Assembly (NCBI GenBank): GCA_010279815.1
Contig: QEOQ01000640.1
Coordinates: 598,117 to 662,116, forward strand
Direction of reading: 5' to 3'
Origin: Brachionus plicatilis
Lineage: Eukaryota > Rotifera > Eurotatoria > Ploima > Brachionidae
Length of the DNA stretch: 64,000 nt
The position numbers were made by a program, and so were the translations under genes. The notes beneath the pieces are model-generated. The model ran no database searches and had not been told where the DNA came from. It was given only the letters and a program-made list of their open reading frames with translations. How positions within the stretch are numbered: the stretch's first letter is position 1; each line of letters opens with the position of its first letter. Positions 1 through 10,203 of the stretch are shown here, piece after piece.

Positions 1-1361
1 AGCATTTTAATTTTTGAAATTAAACTCTTAAGTTAAATAGAATGAGTTCTTTGAAAATTTTAAAAAAATATTGAAAATTCTTTTTTTAACTTTTAATCTA
101 TTTGTTTATTTGCTAATGCTCTTTCAGAATAAAAATAAATGAAAAAAAAATTTAATTAAGATAAAATAAAATAAAAAATAAATAAAATGAAAAAAAAAGA
201 TAAATAATTCATTTAGATTTAGATTAATATTCAATCGTTAAAAGTTCGATCTAGTCGTTTTGGTGAACCATATTTTACGTTTTATGCTAACAATTCTTGT
301 TCTCGGATTTTGTGAACTATAAGTTCACCTAATTTTTTTGTTCACGTAAAGGTGTAACAAAATATAATTAGGTGGTCAAATTTAAGATTAAGCGAAACAT
401 TTTGAGAATATGTAAATAAATTGAATAGAATAGCTATTAAATAGAATGCCTTATTCTCAAAACTAATATAAAAATAAACAATTGAAGTTAATATTATTTT
501 TGTTTTTTATTTTAATTTGAAGTTTTAGAAATAACATTTGCTGAAATCTAGTTGTCCTGGTATTACCCTTTCAAAAATCCAAAAAAACCGAATGCGCTCT
601 TTACTTAAATCTTTGCCTTTAAACACAAATAATAAAAATTAAAGAAAATTGAAATTAATTTATCAACCTTCAAGTGTTTGACTTTGGGAAACAAAGATTC
701 ATCTATATCGCAAATTTTACCTACTCCGTCTAGCTTTAAATTTTTTATCTAATTTTTTTTTCTATCTTATTTTTTAATTTTTATTTATCAATTGAATTTA
801 TATTTTAATTTATTTATTTTTTTTAAATAGATGAAAAAATATTAAAAAAGGTGAACAATTTTTAGATTAGGTGAACTAATAGTTCACAAACAGGTATGCT
901 ATCGTTATAAATGGTAAACCATAGTTCACCATACCAAGTCTGGGCTTTTATTTTTTTTTTCAAAAGGCCGAGCCAAAGAGTTTTATTTTTTTTTAAAGTC
1001 CGGACTTGGAATTTTATCTTAGTGACTTTGACTTTAACTAAACCGCCACATTAACTACCTGTAACGGCAAAAAATTCATGTTGTTCGAACTTTTTTTTTA
1101 AAATCTGAAAAATGCGGACTTAGACATTATTTTGGGACTTTTAGACAGCTTTATTGAAATTTAAAAAAAATGATTCAAAAAAGATTAAATTCATTCTATT
1201 TCAATAAAGAATTTTATTTCAAACATGAAAATGATTTCAAAATTAATTTACAATTATTTATTTATTTGAAACTGTAAAAAGTATTCGAAACATGGTACTT
1301 TTCAATGTTATTTCATCATTGGTTACATTTTTTAATTCAAACACAAAAAATTAAACCAAAT
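1..1361. mobile_element. Inverted-repeat element, family R1, copy 1 (left end cut by window)
   Basis: Bases 40-430 align by eye with 50.6-51.0 kb: the same T-rich stretch, then ATATTCAATCGTT, TCTAGTCG, then runs with GTGAACTA/TAGTTCAC words. Bases 1252-1361 match the right terminal repeat of the second copy (51331-51437), including the small palindrome CAATGTTATTTC. The left terminal repeat would lie before base 1. Bases about 905-1170 are absent from copy 2 and contain a separate AGTCCGGACTT repeat. No coding capacity is visible, so this looks nonautonomous. Confidence 0.65.
1045..1140 (+). repeat. Dispersed AGTCCGG-type repeat fragment
   Basis: The stretch CCGCCACATTAA, then a CGGCAAAAAA run, then TTGTTCGAAC, then T9 resembles 48975-49080 in the same orientation. 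It is a short dispersed repeat inserted into, or specific to, this copy of the larger R1 element. Confidence 0.5.
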
Positions 1362-1369
1362 TGTAATTG

Positions 1370-2060
1370 AAATTTTTTTTTCTGTTTCTATGAACAAATT
1401 TAAATTATTTTAAAAATAGAAAAAGATAAGAAATATCTAATTTATTCTTGCCATTTTTCAATTTAAATTTTGTATTTTTTTTCAATAAACGTACTTTGTT
1501 TTCAAACTGCTTAAATCGAAAAATAAATACCACTTCTAATTTAATTGATAAAATTTATTATACTTGATAATTAATATATTAAAAAATTAAAATAAAAAAC
1601 AAAATTTATTTCAAAGATGAAGTACGTATACATACGCTTAATTAATTTATTAATTTAAATATATATCAATCAAAATACAATAAAATTTAAAATTTTTTAA
1701 ATTCAAATTCAAATAGACGAAATTTTAAAAGAATTTCTACTACTTTAAAATTACATTAAGGGAATGTTGGATTTCTACATCAAATAAAATAACATTTACT
1801 TGTAAACTGTATATTGAAAGAAAGAAATTCTCTTTTTGACATTAATCATATTACAATCTTTAAATATTTTTTAATTGAAAAATAAAGAAAAAAAACTTTT
1901 TTCTTATCAAAAGAGCTTGTTTTTGGAAAAATAATAAATCGTTGATTAATTTATAAAATCATTAAATTAAGTTTATTTATACAAAAAGAGAATTTAAAAT
2001 CTAAGTCAGATTTATTTCTTATTAAAGAGCTTTTTAATTTTCTTTCGAATTAAATTTGAA
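1370..2060. other. Gene-free spacer 3' of the PLA2 gene
   Basis: AT-rich sequence with long A and T runs. I see no open frame with family similarity, no RNA gene and no clear repeat here. Confidence 0.5.
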
Positions 2061-2738
2061 TTATTGGCATAAACAGGCAGCTTCTTTGCTTGATTTGTAA
2101 GCAGTACAACCAAGATTTTCAACAGCTATTATCATAAATTTTACGACACTTGTACAAGCTAAAATATTAGAATTATTTACTCATTATTTAAAAAGATAAA
2201 AGATAATTACTCAATTTTTGAAAGCTATTCCAATTGGCTTCAATAGCCCATTGATCGCAATGTCCCATAAGGCAATTTTCAAAACTACCGTCACAGCTTT
2301 TTTTAGTTTCAGAACATTTTTCATAACAAACGTCGTGGACATCACAACAACCATTAAATTCCTGCATATTTAGAACGGAAAAATCTATGTTAATATTGTA
2401 GCTACCACAGCCATTAGTTGAAAAATTATGATCTATTATTTATTCATTTGTATCAAAATAAATATTTTTAAAAGATCAAGTTATTAAAATAATCACCTGG
2501 TATCTGTGTCAAAAAAGCTTAAATTAAAAAAAAATTAAATATTTTCTTTGTTTATTTATCCTTTTTTACTTCCTGCAGGACATGTCATTTCACAATCAGC
2601 TTTGGGCACAATTTTTCCATTTTTTTTAACAATTTCTTTGACTAAAAGTTTGTAAGCTAATTCAATATCGATGTTCTTTTTGACTGAAGCAGCAGCTAAA
2701 GAACAGACACAAATTGAGATTATGACTAAAAATTTCAT
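2061..2738 (-). CDS. Secreted phospholipase A2, group XII-like (three exons)
   Basis: Exons 2738..2570, 2432..2211 and 2158..2061 join in frame (162 residues) across introns of 137 and 52 bp. The protein opens with a hydrophobic signal peptide (MKFLVIISICVCSLAAA). A cysteine-rich domain follows, with NGCGS as the calcium-loop equivalent and the catalytic His-Asp in CCDVHDVCY. Several spaced Cys follow, and the C-terminal block ends KEAACLCQ. This order and the CCxxHDxCYxxC signature are those of group XII sPLA2 rather than the venom or pancreatic groups. Family knowledge: Ca-dependent hydrolysis of the sn-2 ester of phospholipids, though some group XII members are poorly active or inactive. 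The start is the only ATG preceding the signal peptide, and the stop is TAA at 2063-2061. Confidence 0.88.
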
Positions 2739-2874
2739 TTTATTTTTAGAATTTAATAGAAAAAAGTTAAACCATTTAAAATTGAGATCAATTTAAATAA
2801 ATAAAATTTAACGCCCATATTTTTAAGAAATTTTTTTGATAAAAAATTTAGCATACTTTAAATTTCCACTAATG

Positions 2875-2894
2875 TTTATATAGCTAAGATAAGA
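2875..2894 (-). promoter_or_regulatory. Candidate TATA box and GATA site of the PLA2 gene
   Basis: On the minus strand TATATAAA (2882..2875) lies about 140 bp before the PLA2 start codon. Immediately upstream is TCTTATCT, the complement of AGATAAGA (2887-2894), a consensus-like GATA-factor site. Position and match are seen; function is inferred. Confidence 0.35.
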
Positions 2895-3124
2895 TGCGAC
2901 GAAATATTTTGTTGGGCGAATTAGAAATGATGTAGCGCACGCGATTAATGTTAAAAAATTTAATTTTAAAATTTTTGATCTTAGTTAAAATTTGGCTGAT
3001 CATATTAATTTATTAGAAATTATTTCAAAGACTAAATGATATTTTGTCAATTAATATTTATAAATGTCAGTTAAAAAAGAAATATTTTTCAATTAAAACA
3101 TGATAATTCGTCAGTTATGCAAGA

Positions 3125-3290
3125 GTCATTTTTAAAAAAATAAACGTCAATTAAATAAATGTTTTGTCAATTATTTTTTATTTTTGTCAATTTAAAAAAA
3201 TATTTGTCAATGTAATATAAAAAGATTTTTCAAGTAAAAAAATTTTGTCAATGTAATATATGAAGCTTTCAAAAAAAAAATATTAGTTTT
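3125..3290. repeat. Degenerate GTCAATTTAAAAAA tandem repeat, copy 1
   Basis: Four or five imperfect units built on TTTGTCAAT followed by an A-rich run (for example TTTGTCAATTTAAAAAAATA). The same series, with the same flanking words TAAACGxCAATTAAATAAATG, recurs at 35328-35490 in the same orientation, so this is a dispersed repeat with an internally repetitive core. Confidence 0.6.
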
Positions 3291-3589
3291 CCAGAAATAT
3301 GGAAATTTTCTTTTTTTTATACAATGCTTTTGTTTCAGAGGAAATTCTGGGTCGCTGTGATCGTCCTCTAAAATACATATTGAAGACGGATCCAGCACTA
3401 TTTTGAGGCAGATATTTAATAAATTAATTTTATTCACAATTATTTTTTTAACTTACAAATATTTAATATAATTGATAAGTTAGTATTGACGAAAATATAG
3501 TTGACATTTCTCGAAATTAATTGACGGTTTCTCTCCCTGCCTTATTTCAAAATGTAGTTATTATCTTTTTTTGTAAACAATTTTTGTAA

Positions 3590-3918
3590 AGAAATTGTTA
3601 AATTTCATACAAAAAGGAAAAAATTTTATAACTCTTGTTCTAATTGTCAAAAACTTGTTCTGCAGATGAAACTAAGTGAAAAAACTTTTGTTTCACCTAC
3701 TGCGGAATTCTACAAAATATGTGCCAATTAATTCGGTCTTATTTTTTCACACTTTTAAATAGTATGCAATTTTGCAAAATTTGCACAGATTTTGTAGACT
3801 TCCGCAGTAGGTGAAACAAAAGTTGTTTCACTTACTTTCATCGGCACAACAAGTTTTTGACAATTAGAACAAGAGTTATAAATTTTTTTAATACATTTTT
3901 TCAATTTCTTTATCATAA
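3590..3918. mobile_element. Hairpin (foldback) MITE H1
   Basis: Left arm about 3590-3732 and right arm about 3775-3918 are reverse complements with few mismatches. The left reads TTATAACTCTTGTTC, TAATTGTCAAAAACTTGTT and GTTTCACCTACTGCGGAA; the right carries the complements in reverse order, with CTTCCGCAGTAGGTGAAAC near its inner end. The loop is only about 40 bp, so nearly the whole element could fold into one hairpin. No open frame is present. No clear target duplication was found. Confidence 0.8.
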
Positions 3919-4381
3919 GTTATTTATTTGTTGATGAAAAAATAATTAAAAAGTTCATTAAAGAGAGACATTAAATTTATTAAACCTCTGTATTGCTAAA
4001 ATAATTGAAAATGATCAAGTGAAACAAAAATCATAATTTTACATTTTAGTCAAAAAATGAAATTCAAGCTTTGAAATTAAATGTAGATTTTGTTTTGCAA
4101 ATCAGCCAAAATTATTATTCAAAAAAGTTGGTTCAGTGTCAAATCATGATTTAAAAATCTAAAAGATTTAGTTTTAATGATTTCTTGAAGTTATTGAAGT
4201 TATTTTTTTTGAGGCTAAAATTTTAAAATTTTTAATTCCATAGAGCCCAATATTCTGTTCTTTGACATTTAGGAAAAAACTCAAACTTTCTTCATCTGAT
4301 ATTAAGGAAATTTAACTTGAATTTAAAAGATAAAAAATTTATTTTAAATAAAAAAAAATTTTTGATAAATGAAAATTAAAA

Positions 4382-5362
4382 TTACAATGGCGATATATTT
4401 TTTTCGTTTATCTTGGAATAATTTTCTCCCGGAACAAATGCATACATAAAATGGGTTCTCAAATGATCAAGTCCCTTTTTACATATTTCATGCTGTTCTT
4501 TTTCTCTGTGTAATAAGTCTTGTGATTCGGTTAACTTGTCTTCTAATTTGTTAATTTGTTTTAAATATTTTAATTTATATTTTTCACATTTTGCCATGAA
4601 ATAATTTTTTAACTCATTCTTGCATGATTCCAACTTGATATTTAGTCTTTTATTTTCTAGATCTAATTTAAGCTTTTCAGAATTACATTCTTGAATTTTT
4701 GATTTTAGACTTTGTTCATTCTCTCTAAATTGTTTGACTGAATTTTCCAAATTTTCCATTTCCGCCACATAAATTGCATAACGACTTTCCATATCTTGAA
4801 CTCTTATATACAAGCGTTCATTAGTTTTTTCCAATGATTTTACCTCATCAGGCAAATTCTTTGTCTCATTCGTTATTTTTTCCAATTTTTCTCTTAGCCT
4901 TTTATTCTCTTCGATGGCTACAGCTAGTTGACTTTTTAACTGAAAATTGTCTTCTTTAATTTTAATGAGATTTTTCCGTAAAATTCCAATTTCTTCAGTA
5001 TTCCAAATATTTTCAGCTTCTTCTAAATCACTTTCATCTTCAGATTTTTGACTTATCTCAATTTGATTCTTAAATAAATAATCCAAAACTTTATCTTTGA
5101 TCGAGTCTATAGTAGTATCTGTGGTTTTTTCATTTTCTATTATTGCTTCTTTCCTTGCTACCTCATCAACACTCGGAAGATGTTCTTTGGCAAAACGGTA
5201 CAGCAAATCAAATATAAAAGCTTGCTGATAAATTGCATTGAGTCTTTCAGGTTCTAATGGTCGTCTTAAAAAATAGTATGGATCTTTATATTCGGGTTCT
5301 TTTAAATCTTCTAGTTTTATGTCATTTATACAAAAATGAGGATTAACTTCAGACTCAGACAT
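4382..5362 (-). CDS. Uncharacterised coiled-coil protein, single exon
   Basis: An uninterrupted 326-residue frame starts at an ATG and has no signal peptide or membrane segment. Residues about 1-95 are mixed, with a tyrosine/proline-rich block (DPYYFLRRPLEPERL) and an aromatic helix (IYQQAFIFDLLYRF). Residues about 125-300 are charged and heptad-like, rich in Glu, Lys, Leu and Asn, consistent with a long parallel coiled coil. The tail (HFMYAFVPGENYSK) is less charged. I do not recognise the family. Coiled-coil proteins of this size with a structured N-terminus are often ciliary or centrosomal, but that is only a guess from architecture. The reading frame is unlikely to be chance in sequence this AT-rich. 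Confidence 0.8.
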   Translation of the reverse strand: MSESEVNPHFCINDIKLEDLKEPEYKDPYYFLRRPLEPERLNAIYQQAFIFDLLYRFAKEHLPSVDEVARKEAIIENEKTTDTTIDSIKDKVLDYLFKNQIEISQKSEDESDLEEAENIWNTEEIGILRKNLIKIKEDNFQLKSQLAVAIEENKRLREKLEKITNETKNLPDEVKSLEKTNERLYIRVQDMESRYAIYVAEMENLENSVKQFRENEQSLKSKIQECNSEKLKLDLENKRLNIKLESCKNELKNYFMAKCEKYKLKYLKQINKLEDKLTESQDLLHREKEQHEICKKGLDHLRTHFMYAFVPGENYSKINEKNISPL

Positions 5363-6080
5363 TTTTTGTCATTAAAATATTTAGAAGATTCCAAATTCAG
5401 TGAATTTTAGTCACAAAAACTATGGAAACAGATTAGAAAAAAATCAAAACAATGTTGAATTTTAGTCAGCCTTTAAAAGAAATTAATTAGAGATTATTTT
5501 TCAGTTTGGGTAGATAATAAATTATTTTATTACTAAATTACTAAATTAATATTTTTAACAAGTTAAATTAAAGATCATAAAAATGAGGGATTGTGTTTAG
5601 AAATTAAATTTTTAAAAATAAAAATAAATGTTGCGCAAAAAAAATCTGTTTAAATTTAAAAGTACTTATAAAGGTTTGCTTTTATTTTTCTAAGGTTTTG
5701 GAAAGACCAAAATTAGAATAGAACAGAAAAGAATTTAAAACATATGTGACACCATAATTTTTTTTAAATAATGGGATTGGTGAAAAAATGAAAAAAAAAT
5801 TTAATTTCTCAAATGGCTGTAGCAAAAAAAGCTTTTTCAATTAATATTGACTATTTTTTTAAAAAGGAGAAAATCAGATTAATAATCTTTAATTTATTTG
5901 TTTTGGTTTATTTTTAGTAAATCAGTCGAATTTATAATTTGTTATTTTCACTTAATTAGTATTAAATTGTTATTAAACAATTTTAAATAATATTCTAATT
6001 TTTTTTACTTATTTGTAGATTGTATTGTATATCAAAGTTATCAATAATGTCTATTAGACTACACAATCTTATCAGTTTCT
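5363..6080. other. Gene-free spacer
   Basis: Low-complexity AT-rich DNA upstream of the coiled-coil gene. No repeat, RNA gene or coding exon is recognised. Confidence 0.4.
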
Positions 6081-6088
6081 CTTATTTA

Positions 6089-6601
6089 TAGTGTTGGGAT
6101 CCGTACAAGCGGCCACTTAACCGGCCAAAATTTTCAGAAACCGTGACCGTGTCCGCATTAGCCGTTTTTTTTGGCGGTCTAAAAATTAGGCCGCCAAAAA
6201 AAACGGCCAAAAAAAACGGCCAAATATAAACGGGCGGCCAAAAATCCGGCCAACTTTTTGGCGGGCGGCCTTTTGGCGGGCGGCCATTTGGCCGGCCAGC
6301 TTGGCGGCTTATTTTTTAAATATAAATTTTTTTCTTTCTTTTTTTTTATTTTTTAAATAAATTTTTTTTTTTTCTAAATAAAATTTTTTTATTTTTTTAA
6401 TTAAAAAACAACTTTTTTAATTAATAAATATATTATAAATTATATTAATTTTTTATTTTATTCTCGGATTTTTGGCCGCCCGTATATTTTTGGCCGTTTA
6501 TTTTGGCGGTCCAAAAATTAGGCCGCCAAGCTGGCCGGCCAAGTGGCCGCAAAAAACCGTCCGTGTAATGGACCGGTTTGTCTTGGCCGCATCCAACACT
6601 A
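6089..6601. mobile_element. hAT-like nonautonomous element with GGCC/CGGCC palindrome arrays
   Basis: Ends are TAGTGTTGGGATCCG and, inverted, TAGTGTTGGATGCGG. An exact 8-bp duplication CTTATTTA flanks it (6081-6088 and 6602-6609). Eight-base duplications and TAGTG..CACTA ends fit the hAT superfamily. Both outer thirds (about 6110-6310 and 6470-6590) are dense with GGCCGCC, CGGCC and GGCCGGCC words in both orientations. The centre (6310-6470) is T/A-rich. This makes a sharp GC island in otherwise AT-rich DNA. No transposase frame is present, so the element would depend on an autonomous relative. Confidence 0.88.
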
Positions 6602-6609
6602 CTTATTTA

Positions 6610-7050
6610 TTTAATTTTCCTTTTATAGCGTAATGTGGTACCATAGGCGATCTCCTAGTAGACCACCTCCGCTAGCTTGCTTGCCGTAGCTTATTATTAT
6701 TATTATTGAATGATTTTTGCAGTCTAATTGACTAAAACAACACTGTTTAGATTACTGACCATTTTTTTATTCAATTGATCAAATTTTTATAAAGTATTAA
6801 AAAAATTTGGAGCATTTTTTTCATTTAGTTAGTTTTTTTTTTAAAAATACAATACCTTAAAGAACGTTTCTTACGTGACATTAATAATAAGAATAAAAAT
6901 TTTAATTTAATTTTGAATTATTGAAAAACATATTTTGTTAAAAACTATTTAATATTTAAACCGCCCACATATCATTAGAAATTTTCTTATTTAAAAAAGA
7001 AAAATATCTAATTGATTACATTGGCCTGGTACATTGTCGAATGCTGAACA
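6610..7050. other. Spacer with (TTA)n tract
   Basis: A short TTATTATTATTATTATT microsatellite lies at 6691-6708, just after a slightly GC-richer stretch (GCGATCTCCTAGTAGACC). This could be the tail of a retroelement, but I cannot assign it. The rest is AT-rich and featureless. Confidence 0.4.
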
Positions 7051-7330
7051 ATGCACAAGAACAAATTCAAGACCATTAAGTCAATGCATAAAGAATAAAA
7101 GACTACCATGGTTTGGGCATGTACTTAGAATAAAAGAATCACGGATACCAAAGAGTGCTCCAATGGAAACCTCATAGGCGACGTAAGATAGGATGACCAG
7201 CGGTAACACGGAGGTCAACAATCACGAAATAGCTCATCAAAATGGGAATGACATGGGGAGCAGCAAGGGTAAAGGCAAACATCGACTTAAGCGGAAATCA
7301 AAAGTAATAGCTTCACAAGGAATGAATTAG
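7050..7330 (+). pseudogene. Non-LTR retrotransposon fossil (C-terminal end of a LINE ORF2)
   Basis: Translated pieces include WFGHVLRIKESRIPK followed, after a frame change, by RRK-IG-PAVTRRS and IKMGMTWGAARVKA. This is the typical extreme C-terminus of RTE/craniate-style LINE reverse transcriptase proteins (WFGHV.R...RIPK, GRP..TW...., GMTWGEA). At least two in-frame stops and a frameshift show it is dead. The region also stands out as less AT-rich than its surroundings. Confidence 0.75.
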
Positions 7331-7525
7331 GAAAAAAAATCTCAAAATTGATATAAAATTTGATAGTTATTCAATTAAATAACAAATGATCAATAAACGG
7401 AGATTTTAAATTTTAGTACATATTTGTACCTTTTAGTATTGAAATTTTAGTTAAGTGTGAAATTTCAAAATAGAAAAAGGTAAAATATATAAATTTTTGT
7501 TCTAGTGGTACAAAAATAGGTTTTT

Positions 7526-7869
7526 AAAGTTCGTTTCAATTCGGTCATTTCAATTTGGTTCTTTGCTAGTAACTTTTGAATGGAATGAAATAAACTGGTT
7601 CTACAAAATGTTATAACCTGTAGCAAGTTTGTTACGCCTCAAGATAAAGTCTCCAAAATGGTCTGCAATTTTATGTATATTTTAAAAAACTCCATTAAAA
7701 ATGATTTAAATAAAGTGAGCTTATACTTTGCCAAGTTGTTGCAGACTTCAGAATCGTGTGCTACAAACTTGTTACAGGTTTTAACATTTTTCTGAATCAG
7801 TTTGCTTCAGTCCATTCATAAGTTATCAGAAAAGAACCGAATTGAAATGATCGAATTTAAACGAACTTG
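7526..7869. mobile_element. Hairpin MITE H2
   Basis: Left arm from 7526 (AAGTTCGTTTCAATTCGG, then ATTTCAATTTGGTTCTTT, then AAAATGTTATAACCTGTAGC) is the imperfect reverse complement of the right arm ending at 7869 (AATTGAAATGATCGAATTT, AAACGAACTTG). Arms are about 125 bp, with a 60-80 bp AT-rich centre. There is no coding capacity. The ends differ from those of H1, so this is a distinct family. Confidence 0.8.
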
Positions 7870-7879
7870 ACAACCCGAC

Positions 7880-10203
7880 AAAATTCCGCAAACAGTACAA
7901 TATTGTAAAAAAATTGTACAAACAAATTCTAAGCTCTTCAAAAATTACACAATTTATTTCATATTATTATTTCATGATGATATATTAATTCATTGAAAAT
8001 TAATAAAATTAAACAAAACTCAAAGAATAAATTTTGGTATAAAATTTTTTCATAGAAATTATGCTTAAAACTTTAATAGAATAATTTAAAGATTAAATTA
8101 ATTAAAAAATTTTTACGAAAATATTTTAAATTTATAATAATAATAATAATAATAGTTAATATTCTACGGTCAATTTTGTTTAACTAAATTAACAAAGCAG
8201 AGCGACTAATGTAGTCCCGCTATAGTAGACTTTTAAGTATTTACATTTTATTAACTCTTAAAATGATTTTTTTTTTTCAATTAAAATTTTCGTTTTTTAT
8301 AGACTAAAGGAAAATTTTAAATATTTTTGAATTTGTTGTCAATGTTGTCAATGAAAAACAAGAGAGATTATTATTCTGAAAAAAATGATAAATCTTTTTG
8401 AATTATTTTTTATATTTAATCCCTTTAAAATATTCTACGAAAATGATTCTATGAAATAATTATTCGACGAAAAAAAAATAAATGAATTGAACGTTCACCT
8501 ATTTTATATTTTAAATCAAATTTTTTGATGATGTGCATTTTACAGAAATTTTTAGGGTTTTATCAGAGCTTAGAATTCTTTTGTACAAATTTGAACACTA
8601 TTGTACTGTACTGTAATTTGTGTACTAAAATTTCAAATTGCCCAATAAACTCAATTTAATTTTAAAGCAAAAATTAAATATAATTTGACTCTTTTTTCAT
8701 TCAGTTTTTTGAATTTCTAATAACCTTACAGCGTTAATTTTTTAACCATGATGTCACCAACCTTTGATTTAATTTACGTGAATAGCTGATATTTTAAAAG
8801 TTCAAAAAAGTAACTAAATTAGACCGTTTGACAATTTTAATGTGCCTATTTGTGGCTTATAATTTGTGCCATGATCAATAAACTGAGATCAATCTTTCTT
8901 TTAAGTAAACAATTTTTAATTTTCAACAATTGAATTTGTTTTAAAAATCCGATTTTTTTTTACTCACTATTTAAAAAAAATGGAAATTCAAAAAATTATT
9001 AAAAGATATTGAAATAATATCCTCAAAAAAAGAAAAAAAGCTAACTTGTGTAAATAGCTATTTTTTCCTTATTTTCAATACTCTCTCTCTAAATAACTTA
9101 ATAATTTTAAAAATCGATATCTAGCTCATGAAATTAAATTAAATATATCACACAGTTACTTATAATGTTAGTTTATAAAACAAATTTAAGCGCTGTGATT
9201 ATTTCAATGTTATTTTTAAAGATTTTGTTATTTTTTGAAAGTTTTCTTTTTAATTTTCCATTTTTCTTTGAAAGGCTTCTTCTATTTATAAGCATGTTTA
9301 TTTTGAGTAACTAAAACTTTGAAAAATGATTGTTTGGGCAACAATTTCAGTTACTTTAAGATATTTTTCAAATTAAAGTTTATTTTAGAATACTTTTATT
9401 TTTTTAAAGAAATTGAATAGCCTGAAGAAATATTTTTACTTTAGCAAAAAGTTTTAAAACCATCATTCCAGGCTACTAAGAAGGCAATCTGACATTGTCA
9501 CACATTGGGGAAATTTAATTAGCTGATCATAATACCATGGTAACTTGGTGTGATAATACAGGATAAATAGCTATTTCGGAATAAACGAATGTCTCAAAGC
9601 AATTTTAATGAGCTAGAGATTTTTTTTAAAAATTGAATTATTATACTGGGAAGCTAATTATTTCATTCATTGGAAAGTTATAATAATTTAACAAGTCTTG
9701 AAATGTATTTGACAAATTTAAACCAAGCAACAGGAATAATAAACACAAATAAATATTTTTAAGATTTCGACGTCTAATTAGCTAGATTTAATTTTGCTTA
9801 ATTTACGTATAAAATTTGAAAAAGAAAATAAAACATTAAATAATTCTCTATTTCCAGTTAGATTTTTTTTTGTATCAAATCGCAGAAAAGATTAAGCTCG
9901 ACTCGGATTTCCAAGCAAAGGTAATATTATTTTTTTTATTTCAGTCAGGGTTTTATGTGTATAGCACTTAATATTTTGAAATTGCTTTAGCAAGCGAAGC
10001 CTGTCAAGTCTTGCTAAATTATTTTTCAAACAGTAAAAATGATCCCTTTTCCAATGTTTGATAAAATGGTAAATAACTAGTTGGCAGCAATCACGGTATT
10101 TTATTTTCAAGATTTTTTGAACAATTTTGCATCAAATAAAAAAAATTTTTTTGAAAATAAGATATTTTTTTTCAAACATTTTTTTGCTCAATTACTAACA
10201 ACA
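7880..10203. other. Gene-free spacer with (TAA)n tract
   Basis: About 2.3 kb of AT-rich DNA. It contains a TAA/ATA microsatellite at 8133-8155 and a short, more complex stretch around 9480-9600. No exon, RNA gene or inverted-repeat element was recognised. Confidence 0.4.
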
